Origin: Tenacibaculum piscium
GTDB taxonomy: Bacteria; Bacteroidota; Bacteroidia; Flavobacteriales; Flavobacteriaceae
DNA length: 64,000 nt
Assembly: GCF_021390715.1 (NCBI RefSeq)
Contig: NZ_JAJGWT010000001.1
Location: 191,839 to 255,838 of the forward strand
Direction of reading: 5' to 3'
The notes below the pieces were generated by a model that did not search any database, was not told the origin of the DNA, and worked only from the letters and a program-made list of their open reading frames with translations. Positions 7,811-16,760 of the stretch are shown here, piece by piece (the stretch's first letter is position 1; each line of letters starts with the position of its first letter). Position numbers and translations under genes: made by a program.

Positions 7811-8814
7811 TAAGTTGTAATTAATTCTTTATTTTGATGCTTTAATTTTTGATTTATTCCTGTAATTCCTTGCAAACCTCCTGTATGAATTGCTAAAATT
7901 TTAGAATTATTTTTAAACTGATTATTCTTTATCATCTCTAAGATTCCGAATAACATTTTGGCAGTATAAATTGGGTCTAATAGGATATTTGTTTGTGTTT
8001 TAAACGCGTTTATAAAACGAATTAATTCTTGATTATATTTTGCATATCCGCCAAAATGATAGGTTGTTTTTAGCGTCCAATTTTCGTTAATTTTATTATT
8101 TTTGATTAATTCTTGTATTTCTTGTTGTAAAAAATCGCCTTTTAAAGCGGGAAAACCGATTATTTTCTGATGTTTTTTGGCTGATTTTATCAATCCAGCA
8201 ATAGTTCCTCCCGTTCCGATTGCGGTACAAATATAATCGAATTTACAATCTTTTTCTGTTAATATTTCTTCACATCCTTTAATTGCCAAGGGATTTGTTC
8301 CACCTTCGGGGATTAAATAAAAATCTCCAAATTCATTTTTCAATTCTTGTATAAATTCTTCGGATGTTTTATTTCGATACATTTCTCGGGAAATAAACTT
8401 AAATTCCATGCCATTTTGATGCGCTTCTTGTAAGCTTTTATTTCCTTGGAGTGTTTTTTGAATATTTTTAGCTAATTCATCGCCACGGATAATTCCAATG
8501 GTTTTGAAACCTGCTAAATTTCCAGCGACAGCAGTTGCTACAATATGATTTGAAAAAGCTCCTCCGAAGGTTAGCAAGGTTTTTTTTTGCTGATTTTTGG
8601 CTTCTAAAACATTGTATTTCAGTTTTCGGAATTTATTTCCTGATACAAACGGATGAATTTTATCTTCTCGTTTAATATATAATTCAATATTTTTTTCTTT
8701 TAAAATAGGAAGAATTATTTGTTCATTTTCACTGATAAAAGTTTTTGTAAAAAAAGAGTTTTCGTTTATAGTTTCGTTTGTGTTTTCGTCTGTATTTTCA
8801 TTTGTATTGAGCAC
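7810..8814 (-). CDS. PLP-dependent ACC deaminase / D-cysteine desulfhydrase family enzyme
   Basis: A 334-residue fold-type II PLP enzyme. The PLP lysine is Lys61 in SGNKFRKLKYN, GGAFSNH (84-90) binds the substrate carboxylate, and GTGGTIAG is the phosphate-binding glycine loop. Members deaminate 1-aminocyclopropane-1-carboxylate or desulfurate D-cysteine; in bacteria without plant contact the latter is more likely (inference). The first 20 residues are a low-complexity tract (NENTDENTNETINEN) encoded by a degenerate DNA repeat, with no later methionine to replace the start before the conserved region. It is the first gene of a four-gene minus operon. Confidence 0.85.
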   Translation of the reverse strand: MLNTNENTDENTNETINENSFFTKTFISENEQIILPILKEKNIELYIKREDKIHPFVSGNKFRKLKYNVLEAKNQQKKTLLTFGGAFSNHIVATAVAGNLAGFKTIGIIRGDELAKNIQKTLQGNKSLQEAHQNGMEFKFISREMYRNKTSEEFIQELKNEFGDFYLIPEGGTNPLAIKGCEEILTEKDCKFDYICTAIGTGGTIAGLIKSAKKHQKIIGFPALKGDFLQQEIQELIKNNKINENWTLKTTYHFGGYAKYNQELIRFINAFKTQTNILLDPIYTAKMLFGILEMIKNNQFKNNSKILAIHTGGLQGITGINQKLKHQNKELITT

Positions 8815-8949
8815 TGCAAAATTATTTTGACAAAAATACTAGATTTATCAATTAATTAACGTGTATTTTAAACTTGATTTTACAATAAAAAAACACGAAC
8901 TTGTTTGCTTTATAAATTATAATTCAGATTTCTAAATATCTTAATAAAT

Positions 8950-9735
8950 ATGGAAAAAAAATTTAATATCGCTGTACTTATTGACGGAGATAATGCACAA
9001 CCAAAATTATTAAAGGAAATTATTGAAGAAGTTTCCAAATACGGAAAAGCAACTATCCGAAGAATTTATGGTGATTGGACAACGCCACAAATGAATAGTT
9101 GGAAGGCAATTATCAATCAACATTCTATCAGCCCGATTCAGAAATTTTCATATACTACGGGAAAAAATTCTACAGATGGTTCCTTAATTATTGACGCTAT
9201 GGATATTTTACACGGAAAAAACACCGAAGGTTTCTGCATTGTTTCTAGCGATAGTGATTATACAGGACTTGCAAAACGCATTCGAGAAGAAGGACTTTTT
9301 GTGATGGGAATTGGCGAGAAAAAAACACCAGCAGCTTTTGTAAAATCTTGTGAAGTTTTCACATTTACCGAAAATTTAAAAAATGAACAAAGCGAACAAA
9401 ATGAGCAAAATGAGCAAAATACTCAAAATGGAACTATCAAATTAAAATCATCAAAACAAAATACGAGTTTAAAAAGTAAAGAACACTCAGAAAAAGTAAG
9501 GCTTTCAAGAGAAGATTTAAAAACAATTGATAAGGCTTTTGATATTTCAACTAACGAAGAGGAAAATGCCTATATTTCTACTTTAGGCGTAAATATTCGA
9601 AAAATTGATCCAAGTTTTGATCCGAGAAGTTATGGTTTTAAAAACCTTACCCGTCTTTTTGAAAATATTGATAAATATGAAGTTATTAAAAATGAAGTTG
9701 GTGGTTTAAATCATCCGTTGTTGAGAATTAAGTAA
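8950..9735 (+). CDS. NYN-domain ribonuclease with C-terminal LOTUS/OST-HTH domain
   Basis: A 261-residue protein. Residues 1-140 are a NYN (PIN-like) nuclease domain with acidic metal ligands Asp12 and Asp14 (LIDGDN), Asp76 and Asp82 (TDGSLIIDAMD) and the SSDSD motif at 99-103. A low-complexity linker (about 146-185) contains the NEQ-type repeat. The C-terminal 75 residues (LSREDLKTIDKAF to the end) fit an OST-HTH/LOTUS RNA-binding domain. Such proteins (LabA/Limkain-like) are thought to cleave or regulate RNA. The gene stands alone between convergent repeats and a divergent PLP-enzyme operon. The nuclease activity is predicted from the retained acidic residues only. Confidence 0.85.
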   Translation: MEKKFNIAVLIDGDNAQPKLLKEIIEEVSKYGKATIRRIYGDWTTPQMNSWKAIINQHSISPIQKFSYTTGKNSTDGSLIIDAMDILHGKNTEGFCIVSSDSDYTGLAKRIREEGLFVMGIGEKKTPAAFVKSCEVFTFTENLKNEQSEQNEQNEQNTQNGTIKLKSSKQNTSLKSKEHSEKVRLSREDLKTIDKAFDISTNEEENAYISTLGVNIRKIDPSFDPRSYGFKNLTRLFENIDKYEVIKNEVGGLNHPLLRIK

Positions 9736-9857
9736 GAGCCTGTTTAAAAATTAAACTATCGTCATGCTGAATTTATTTCAGCATCGCACAAGGCTAAGAA
9801 CTGTGGCAAATCAGGATGCGAAACTGAAATAAATTCAGTTTGATGGATTCGATTTTC
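9736..9857 (+). repeat. Mosaic dispersed repeat with two hairpins, copy A
   Basis: It starts one base after the NYN gene stop with GAGCCTGTTTAAA, the same end sequence as the elements at 53329 and 63330. Two hairpins follow: ATGCTGAA/TTCAGCAT (9764-9771, 9777-9784) and AAACTGAA/TTCAGTTT (9821-9828, 9834-9841). The last 50 bases (9805-9854) recur inverted at 63379-63428 with two differences, and the first hairpin with its flank recurs inverted at 28305-28371. No coding potential. Confidence 0.8.
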
Positions 9858-9860
9858 ATA

Positions 9861-9912
9861 AAAAAAACCTACTCACTAAAATCATTTAAGATTCTTATAA
9901 GTAGGTTTTTTT
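9861..9912. terminator. Bidirectional terminator between NYN and ABC-F genes
   Basis: AAAAAAACCTACT (9861-9873) pairs with AGTAGGTTTTTTT (9900-9912), a 13-bp stem with a 26-base loop and A/T tracts on both sides, between two convergent genes. Confidence 0.75.
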
Positions 9913-9959
9913 TGATTATAATATCGTTAAAAACAAAATATTAAACTGAAAACTAGGGT

Positions 9960-11876
9960 TTAAAAATTAGAAACCTGTTCTTCTATTTTTTCCCAATCAG
10001 CCATTAAATTTTCTAAGGATGCTTTTTTGGCTTTATATTTTTCAAAAAAATTAGGACGTGCTGAAACTTCGTCATAATTATTTGCCAGTTCTAAATCTAT
10101 TTTAGCGATTTCAGATTCTAAATTTGCTATTTCAGATTCTGTTTTAGATAACTTATTTTTAAGTTTTTTTAATTCCTTTTCTTGCTCTCTTGATAATTGA
10201 TGTGCTTCTTTTTTCTCCGTTGGTTTTTCAACTTTAACAACCGTTCTTTTTTCAGCTTCTCTAAGATTTTCCATCTTATGCTGCTCTAAGAAATAATCAA
10301 TATCACCTAAATATTCTTTAATTTCTTTATCTTTAAATCCGTAAACGGTTGATGTTAATCCTTGTAAAAAATCTCTATCGTGAGATACTACAATTAGCGT
10401 TCCATCAAAATTATTAAGAGCTGTTTTCAATACTGTTTTCGAGGCAATATCCAAGTGATTTGTAGGCTCATCCATCACCAAAACATTAAATGGTGATAAT
10501 AATAATTTACATAATGCTAATCGGTTACGCTCGCCTCCTGATAGTACTTTTGCTTTTTTATCAACAGCATCGCCACCAAATAAGAAAGAACCTAACATAT
10601 CTCTAACACGCATTCTGTTCGTGTCAGAAGCGGCATCTTCCATGATTTCTAACACTGTTTTTTCTGGTGGTAATTCTTCGGATTGATTTTGTGCAAAATA
10701 GCCTATTTCAACATTATGCCCTAATTTTAGGTTTCCGATAAATGGAATTTCACCAACCATCATTTTTGCCAACGTAGATTTCCCTTGTCCGTTTTGACCT
10801 ACAAAAGCAATTTTACTGTTACGTTCAATCATTAAGTCAACATCTTGTAAAACATGCTTATCGCCATAACTTTTACATAATCCATCAGCTTCTACAATAA
10901 TTTTACCAGGTTCTTTTGAGATATTAAAACGAACATTCATCGCCGCATTATCATCGCCATCAACTTCAATCAATTGGACTTTATCAAGTTGTTTCATTAG
11001 CGATTGCGCCATCGAAGCTTTACTTGCTTTTGCCTTAAATTTATTGATTAAATGTTGCTTTTGCTTAATCTCTTTCTCTTGATTCTTTTGAGCTTGTAAC
11101 TGTTTTTCTTTGATTTCTGCTCTTAAAACTAAAAATTCAGAATACGGTTTTTTGTAATCGTAAATTTGTCCTAATGAAATTTCAATAGTTCTGTTCGTTA
11201 CGTTATCTAAAAACATTTTATCGTGTGAAACTAACACAATTGCACCCGAATATGATTTTAAGAAATTTTCTAACCAAATAATTGATTCAATATCCAAGTG
11301 ATTGGTAGGTTCATCTAATAGTAAAATATCGTTGTCTTGCAATAATAGTTTTGCAAGTTCGATACGCATTCTCCATCCTCCTGAAAAAGTACTGGTTAAT
11401 TTATCAAAATCTTCCCGTTGAAACCCTAAACCTTGTAGAATTTTCTCAGTATCTCCTTGATAATTATAACCTCCTAAAAGCTCGTATCGTTCGGTTAAAT
11501 CGGTTAAATCATGAATTAACTGACTATAAATTTCGCTTTCATAATCGGTTCTAGTCACTAGTTGATTATTAATATCATCTAACTTTAATTCGATTTCTTT
11601 GATTTCTTCAAAAGCCTGATATGCTTCTTCTAAAATAGTTCTTCCTTCTACGAAATCAATATCTTGGCGTAAAAATCCCATACGGACATCTTTATCAAAA
11701 GCCATCGTACCACCACTGGTTTCAATATCTTTAGAAAGTACTTTTAATAAGGTTGATTTTCCTGCCCCATTCTTTCCTATCAATCCAATTCTATCTCCTT
11801 TATTTAACTTGAAAGTAATTCCTGAAAACAAATCAGTTCCCATAAAAGAGACCGATAAATTGTGTACGTTTAGCAT
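9960..11876 (-). CDS. ABC-F family ATPase (Uup-like)
   Basis: A 638-residue soluble protein with two ABC cassettes and no membrane helix. First cassette: Walker A GKNGAGKST, signature FSGGWRMR, Walker B LLLDEPTNHLD; second: GQNGQGKST, LSGGERNR, LVMDEPTNHLD. Between them lies the charged linker (EIKEKQLQAQKNQEKEIKQ) that contacts the ribosome in ABC-F proteins. A C-terminal coiled coil (about 560-638, KELKKLKNKLSKTESEIANLESE) is the Uup-type domain that can bind branched DNA or the ribosome. The likely role is translational quality control on stalled ribosomes; drug protection is less likely because the interdomain linker looks ordinary. Its -7 element is interlocked with that of the divergent DUF983 gene. 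Confidence 0.9.
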   Translation of the reverse strand: MLNVHNLSVSFMGTDLFSGITFKLNKGDRIGLIGKNGAGKSTLLKVLSKDIETSGGTMAFDKDVRMGFLRQDIDFVEGRTILEEAYQAFEEIKEIELKLDDINNQLVTRTDYESEIYSQLIHDLTDLTERYELLGGYNYQGDTEKILQGLGFQREDFDKLTSTFSGGWRMRIELAKLLLQDNDILLLDEPTNHLDIESIIWLENFLKSYSGAIVLVSHDKMFLDNVTNRTIEISLGQIYDYKKPYSEFLVLRAEIKEKQLQAQKNQEKEIKQKQHLINKFKAKASKASMAQSLMKQLDKVQLIEVDGDDNAAMNVRFNISKEPGKIIVEADGLCKSYGDKHVLQDVDLMIERNSKIAFVGQNGQGKSTLAKMMVGEIPFIGNLKLGHNVEIGYFAQNQSEELPPEKTVLEIMEDAASDTNRMRVRDMLGSFLFGGDAVDKKAKVLSGGERNRLALCKLLLSPFNVLVMDEPTNHLDIASKTVLKTALNNFDGTLIVVSHDRDFLQGLTSTVYGFKDKEIKEYLGDIDYFLEQHKMENLREAEKRTVVKVEKPTEKKEAHQLSREQEKELKKLKNKLSKTESEIANLESEIAKIDLELANNYDEVSARPNFFEKYKAKKASLENLMADWEKIEEQVSNF

Positions 11877-11916
11877 AAATGTAATAATTGTTACGTATAA
11901 ATGATGATAAAAAATT

Positions 11917-11932
11917 TACCTTTGCAAAAGTA
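11917..11932. promoter_or_regulatory. Interlocked divergent -7 elements
   Basis: TACCTTTG (11917-11924, plus) abuts CAAAAGTA (11925-11932), which reads TACTTTTG on the minus strand. Both match TAnnTTTG. They drive DUF983 (ATG at 11952) and the ABC-F gene (ATG at 11876). Because the elements touch, only one polymerase could bind at a time. No convincing -33 element was found for either. Confidence 0.55.
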
Positions 11933-11951
11933 TGTAAATTTATAATTGATT

Positions 11952-12392
11952 ATGTTTAAAAAAGGAAGCAAATTATATAGTATTTTTAATGGGAAATGTC
12001 CGCAATGTCATGAAGGGGATTTTTTTAAGCATAAAATGACCTTAAATCCTTCAAAAATCACACAATTACACGACAATTGTCCAAAATGTAATTTAAAATA
12101 CATGATGGAACCTTCTTTTTTCTTTGGTGCGATGTATGTAAATTACGGATTAGCTGTTGCTTTATTTGTGGCAATTTTTATTATTTCAAAAGTATTTATC
12201 GGATTAACTATTTTACAAAGTTTTATTGCTATTGTAGTTGTTTCTTTACTTCTTACGCCATTTACCTTGCGTTTATCAAGAATTATTTGGATCAATATTT
12301 TTATTAGTTATGATAAAAATGCCAAAAAATTAAATGACAAAAGACTGAATGAAAAAAAATTAGATGACAAAAAACAAGAGCTAAAAAATTAA
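11952..12392 (+). CDS. DUF983 zinc-ribbon membrane protein
   Basis: A 146-residue protein from the ATG at 11952; a TTG two codons earlier is less likely as start. CPQC (about residues 17-20) and CPKC (about 45-48) form a zinc ribbon, followed by EPSFFFGAMYVNYG and two membrane helices (about 60-85 and 91-112), the layout of DUF983. The last 25 residues are a lysine- and asparagine-rich tail with a repeat of LNDKR/LNEKK/LDDKK. No function is known for the family; the zinc ribbon suggests a redox or metal role (inference). Confidence 0.8.
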   Translation: MFKKGSKLYSIFNGKCPQCHEGDFFKHKMTLNPSKITQLHDNCPKCNLKYMMEPSFFFGAMYVNYGLAVALFVAIFIISKVFIGLTILQSFIAIVVVSLLLTPFTLRLSRIIWINIFISYDKNAKKLNDKRLNEKKLDDKKQELKN

Positions 12393-12434
12393 TTAAAAAA
12401 TCAACGAAAAATCAGCAAAAAAATCAAGATAAAA

Positions 12435-13481
12435 TTACATAAATCTTTTAATATCAACTTCTTTATCTAATTTTTCTCCTTTTTCTAAGTGATTAAATAA
12501 ATTTTTAGCAACCGTTGGTCCAATCATTACGCCACGTGTTCCTAGCCCGTTTAAAACGACTAACGCATTGTGTTTTGGATGAACACCAGCCATGGGTCTT
12601 CTATCGTTTACCGTAGGTCTAATACCTGCGGTATGACTGATAACGCTATAAGGAACCGTAATTATTTTTTTCAGTTTATCTTCTAATTCCTGACGAGCTT
12701 CTTGCGTTGGATTACAGGTTTTATCCGTCCAATTAAAGGTTGCTCCTACTTTATAGCAATCATTTCCTAATGGCATTACAAAAATACTGGCTTTTAATAA
12801 AAAATCAATATCCAATTCAGGAGCATGAATATTTATTGATTCTCCTTTCACTTCATTTAAAGGTAGATAATTAAAAAATGGATTTTTTGTAATTCCAAAA
12901 CCTTCACAAAAAACTATTTTTTTGGCTTTTATATGTTGATATTTTACAATATCATCTGAAATATGTAAAGCATCATATTCAAATGACGATAAAAATAAAC
13001 AGCCTAAACTTTGAATATATTTTCGGTATGATTTCACCAATAAAGTAGTATCTATACGCCCTGTGTTATCAAGTGTTCCAAAGCCAAAATCGCCAACAAT
13101 GCCGTTTATTTTTTCTTTGTTGATTTTAGGATTCATATAGTTTAATAGTGTTGGTTTATCTAAGGCTAAAAACCAATTGTTTTCATCAGCAATACTTGTA
13201 AAAGCTTTTTTTATTGAGAACTTATAATCAAGTTTGATGTTTAATTTTTTTTCTAATTTTTTATACAAAGGAAGTGCCGTTTGTATTTGCTGATGTCCAT
13301 TCCAAACCGCATTAAAACGCTTTAAAATAACAGGATTATAAACACCTCCAGCAACCAAAGAAGAGGTTTGTGAGTTGTTTTCAAAAATTACAAATGTTTT
13401 ATTTTCTTTTAATAATTGCTCTGTAAAAGCAATTCCTGCCAATCCTAAACCTACAATAATATAATCTACCTCAATATTCAT
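12435..13481 (-). CDS. FAD-dependent oxidoreductase (DAO family)
   Basis: A 348-residue protein with an N-terminal Rossmann motif, VGLGLAGIAFTEQ (residues 10-22, GxGxxG), and a C-terminal FAD-binding stretch GIRPTVNDRRPMAGVHP followed by NGLGTRGVMIGP. This is the DAO fold (glycine oxidase, D-amino-acid oxidase, MnmC C-terminal domain). It is too short for MnmC itself and carries no methyltransferase part. The gene lies between the gld block and DUF983, on the gld strand, but is separated from gldN by a terminator. The substrate is unknown; an amine oxidase is the natural guess. Confidence 0.8.
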   Translation of the reverse strand: MNIEVDYIIVGLGLAGIAFTEQLLKENKTFVIFENNSQTSSLVAGGVYNPVILKRFNAVWNGHQQIQTALPLYKKLEKKLNIKLDYKFSIKKAFTSIADENNWFLALDKPTLLNYMNPKINKEKINGIVGDFGFGTLDNTGRIDTTLLVKSYRKYIQSLGCLFLSSFEYDALHISDDIVKYQHIKAKKIVFCEGFGITKNPFFNYLPLNEVKGESINIHAPELDIDFLLKASIFVMPLGNDCYKVGATFNWTDKTCNPTQEARQELEDKLKKIITVPYSVISHTAGIRPTVNDRRPMAGVHPKHNALVVLNGLGTRGVMIGPTVAKNLFNHLEKGEKLDKEVDIKRFM

Positions 13482-13510
13482 AGAACAAAAATAGTATTAT
13501 TTATCGCAAA

Positions 13511-13541
13511 AAAAAAGAGCTTGCTATTGCAAACTCTTTTT
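13511..13541 (-). terminator. Terminator after gldN
   Basis: AAAAAGAG with TTGC pairs with GCAA and CTCTTTTT around a TATT loop (13512-13541). It lies 40 bases beyond the gldN stop and before the FAD oxidoreductase, which marks the end of the gldKLMN transcript. Confidence 0.8.
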
Positions 13542-13580
13542 AATTTTATAAACTATAAAGTTTTATTAGATTTTATAGCA

Positions 13581-14444
13581 TTAATAATTCCACATATCCA
13601 TTTCACGATCACGGATACCTTCTTTAATTCTATCAGCTTCTAGTAATTGAAATAAAGAATTTCCTCGAACATAATCTTTAATAGATCTATCTCCATAAAT
13701 ATTCTCTTCTTTTACTACTGTTGAATTAAATCTTCTAGCATTTAACAAGTTATCATACGACAACGGTTTTGCTGAATTTATAGGGTTAAAAACCTTAGAG
13801 GCGTGTAATGTTTCTCTGGCATCTGGAAAAAAGACCCAGAATAATTCATATGCGCTTTCCGAATCATCAATTCCTTCTACTCCAAGAACTTGAACATCTG
13901 GTCCCATCGGCGATAACGCTAACATACGGTACTTTAATTCTCCTCCTCGTTTATCAAAATACCAAAGCCCTTTTAACAAGTATCCTTTAATATCAGCAGA
14001 TTGTACAGAATAAGGATCCATGTTTCCATAACCATCATCACGTTCGTTGTAGGTCATAGATTGAATTTCCTCCATTCCTATTTTAGTTGTAAAATAAGAA
14101 TCGCTATACACCTCTGTAATTTCACCATTTTTAATACCTTTTAATAAAGTATCAAATAATGAACGTCTTGTTAAACCTGCATTTGTAGTATCAACTGGAT
14201 AATAATAAGGTAAATTGATTTTTTGATTTATATCAACATACTCCCATACCACTTTAGACCATAACACATCTCTATCGCTAATATAGCCATAAGGAAGTGG
14301 TTTGTCATCTTCTGAAGCAATTTGGGCTTCCGATTTAAATCCAATCTCTTCGACCTTTTTAGAATTTAAGAGGTTAGCTTGAGCACCTACATAACTTGTA
14401 GTTACAAGGGCAAATAAAACCATATAAAAACGCTTCCAATTCAT
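13581..14444 (-). CDS. gldN: Gliding motility / type IX secretion protein GldN
   Basis: A 287-residue periplasmic protein with a signal peptide (cut after VGAQ, about residue 22). GldN forms with GldK a ring under the outer membrane that links the GldLM motor to the type IX secretion channel. Seen here: the conserved DRDVLWSKVVWEYVDINQKINLP segment (about 57-79) and YYYPVD, RRSLFDTLLKGI, and the C-terminal DYVRGNSLFQLLEADRIKEGIRD, all typical of GldN/PorN. It is last in gldK-gldL-gldM-gldN and 19 bases after gldM. Family length (about 280-330) fits. Confidence 0.95.
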   Translation of the reverse strand: MNWKRFYMVLFALVTTSYVGAQANLLNSKKVEEIGFKSEAQIASEDDKPLPYGYISDRDVLWSKVVWEYVDINQKINLPYYYPVDTTNAGLTRRSLFDTLLKGIKNGEITEVYSDSYFTTKIGMEEIQSMTYNERDDGYGNMDPYSVQSADIKGYLLKGLWYFDKRGGELKYRMLALSPMGPDVQVLGVEGIDDSESAYELFWVFFPDARETLHASKVFNPINSAKPLSYDNLLNARRFNSTVVKEENIYGDRSIKDYVRGNSLFQLLEADRIKEGIRDREMDMWNY

Positions 14445-14463
14445 ACTTTAAATTTTTTACTTA

Positions 14464-16002
14464 TTAATTCGTAATTTCAATACTTACAGGCAATACTTTC
14501 TTGATCTTATAGTTCGATCCAGAAACAGATGCTTTAATATCATAAATAGTAATTACATCATTTCTTCTAGCCTTTGCAAGTGCTTGTTTTGCTCTAGCAT
14601 TTAAAGTTCTACCAGACACAGGAATTGTTACCTGACCTGGAACTTTAATTTTAAAACTAGCTACATTTAATTTTAAATCAAATAAGAAATCTGGTAAACC
14701 AGCAGCAATACTAATTCTAGCTAAACTTGCTTTTGGCATTTTTACAGTACCGTATTGACCTCTTACCATACCAACAGCTGGTGGTATGTCTTTAATTCTA
14801 TATTTTTTAGGAGTACTAATTTTTCCTCCCCCTGGTAATGTTGCAGAAACTCTAATAGTTACTTCATTCCCACTACCTGGACTCATCATATAACTATCTC
14901 CTTTTACTCTTCTTAAACCTGGTGCTGATGCAGAAACTTTATTTCCTGAAACTCCTGGTACAGAGATTGTTAAAGGATTTGATAATCCACGATATACAAC
15001 ATTCATTTTATCTGCTGAAACAACTGCTTCATTCGGTTTAGGAATTACTGAATACCCTCCTAAAATAGGAATAGTAACGATAGAATCTCCTTGTTTAAAT
15101 TGAAACTCTCCTTTTAATTCTTTATCTCCTACTGAACCTGCTGGTCCATCTAAAATAACTTGTCCTGCTTGAATTTTATCAGCAGCCATTTCTTTACCGT
15201 TTAAGATAACTTTTTCAGCTGTTAAATTTGGATCATTTTTACCTAAAACGATTTTCCCTGATAATTTTTCTCCTGGATAATATGCGTTTTTCTCAAAAAC
15301 AATCATTGCATCATAATTACTCATAGATACAGCACTTTCTAACTCTCCTTGTAATAAGGCTGTTAAAGCATCTGCTTCTGTAGTTTTAATATCTGCTTGA
15401 ATTTGTGTTAACTTCGTTAAAGATGCAATTAAAGGAAATCCTTCAAAATTATAGCTTAACCATTTTTTAGTAACACCATCTTGTCCTTTAACATCATTAG
15501 TGCTAAAACGAGCAGCAACTACTTTTGATAATTCAGAATCTCCTAAAGTAGCTAACGATTGATTTCTAAAATTATTTATATTATCTACAAATTCTTTTCC
15601 TTTAGGGGTTATTTTCCCGCTAGCAAAAAAATATTGATCTAAGAACCCTGACTTGTCCATAGATTCATATTTCTTCATATCTTCTTTTTTTACCTCGCTG
15701 GTCATTTTAGTTTTCAAATCAGCAATGTAAGAAAAAAGATTATCTGCACTTACTTTAAGCGCATCTGTTTTCTTTTTTGCCTCACCATATTGCTTTGCTT
15801 GCTGACTTGCTTTTTCAGCTAACGTTGCATATGCTGCTGCATTTTTTTCGGTAGCTCTAACATTAGATTCCGAAAGTTTTTCATTCATTAATCCAAAAGC
15901 AGATAAAACTTCTTTACTCATATTCATCGCTAACATCGATATAAATACAAGGTACATTAAGTTTACCATTCTTTGCCTTGGTGACTGTTTTCCTCCTGCC
16001 AT
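14464..16002 (-). CDS. gldM: Gliding motility / type IX secretion motor protein GldM
   Basis: A 512-residue inner-membrane protein. It opens with MAGGKQSPRQRMVNLMYLV and one membrane helix (about 13-35), followed by a large periplasmic part made of a helical D1 domain (about 40-220) and beta domains D2-D4 ending in VSIEITN. GldM spans the periplasm and is turned by GldL using the proton-motive force. It is followed by gldN and preceded by gldL. Length and domain order are as in Flavobacterium johnsoniae GldM (513 residues, as I recall). Confidence 0.96.
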   Translation of the reverse strand: MAGGKQSPRQRMVNLMYLVFISMLAMNMSKEVLSAFGLMNEKLSESNVRATEKNAAAYATLAEKASQQAKQYGEAKKKTDALKVSADNLFSYIADLKTKMTSEVKKEDMKKYESMDKSGFLDQYFFASGKITPKGKEFVDNINNFRNQSLATLGDSELSKVVAARFSTNDVKGQDGVTKKWLSYNFEGFPLIASLTKLTQIQADIKTTEADALTALLQGELESAVSMSNYDAMIVFEKNAYYPGEKLSGKIVLGKNDPNLTAEKVILNGKEMAADKIQAGQVILDGPAGSVGDKELKGEFQFKQGDSIVTIPILGGYSVIPKPNEAVVSADKMNVVYRGLSNPLTISVPGVSGNKVSASAPGLRRVKGDSYMMSPGSGNEVTIRVSATLPGGGKISTPKKYRIKDIPPAVGMVRGQYGTVKMPKASLARISIAAGLPDFLFDLKLNVASFKIKVPGQVTIPVSGRTLNARAKQALAKARRNDVITIYDIKASVSGSNYKIKKVLPVSIEITN

Positions 16003-16047
16003 TTTAATTAGTTTGTTTAGTTAATAAAAATTAGATAAACTAATTAA

Positions 16048-16704
16048 TTATTTAGTTGACATTGCCGTTAACATTCCTCCATATACTCCGTTTAAAGAAG
16101 ATAAATTGGTTGCTAATGATTGCATTTGTTCTTGTAAACGTTGAGAATTTTCAACTAAAGAAGAATTTAATTCAGATTGCTTGCTAGCGTTTTCAACTTG
16201 CGTAGTATATAATCCGTTTAAAGATTCTAATTTAGCAGCAGCCATAGACATTTGCTCGTTATATTGATTTGTTGAAGATACTGTTGTAGAAGTTGCTGTT
16301 AATCCTTCTGCTGCACCTTGGAAATTTTTAATACTGTCTCCTAAGCTAGAAATTAAAGTTGCATCTAATTTTGCTTCTTTTAAGATATTATCTAATTTTT
16401 CAGATAACATACTCTGTACTTGTTCAGGTGCTGCTTCAACTTTTTTACTTTTTTTCACAGACGCTTCACCTCCTGCTAATTCAGGATATACTTTAGACCA
16501 ATCTAATTCTTCTTCAATCGGTTCAAATGCAGACATTGCAAAAATAAGTGCTTCTACCACCAAACCTGCAGTTAACATTACCCCTCCTGTTAAAGGACCG
16601 ATTTTAAAGTGCATAATTTTGAATAAAGCTCCTAGTATTACTACAGATGCTCCTAAACCATACGCCATGTTGGTTAATTTCTTTTTTGTTCTTGACTGTG
16701 CCAT
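16048..16704 (-). CDS. gldL: Gliding motility / type IX secretion motor protein GldL
   Basis: A 218-residue protein with two membrane helices (about 13-31 and 38-58) and a cytoplasmic tail rich in helices. The charged residues inside the helices that carry protons in GldL are kept: Tyr15, Lys29, His32 and Glu51 match, with an offset of two, Tyr13, Lys27, His30 and Glu49 of F. johnsoniae. The tail (about 95-218) shows repeated polar heptads (LESLNGLYTTQ, LSSLNGVYGG). It forms a pentamer around the GldM helix pair. It lies 45 bases upstream of gldM. Confidence 0.96.
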   Translation of the reverse strand: MAQSRTKKKLTNMAYGLGASVVILGALFKIMHFKIGPLTGGVMLTAGLVVEALIFAMSAFEPIEEELDWSKVYPELAGGEASVKKSKKVEAAPEQVQSMLSEKLDNILKEAKLDATLISSLGDSIKNFQGAAEGLTATSTTVSSTNQYNEQMSMAAAKLESLNGLYTTQVENASKQSELNSSLVENSQRLQEQMQSLATNLSSLNGVYGGMLTAMSTK

Positions 16705-16760
16705 AATTTGATTGTTTGTTTTTGGGGATTATTTATAATTATTATTGTTATTATTCTTGT

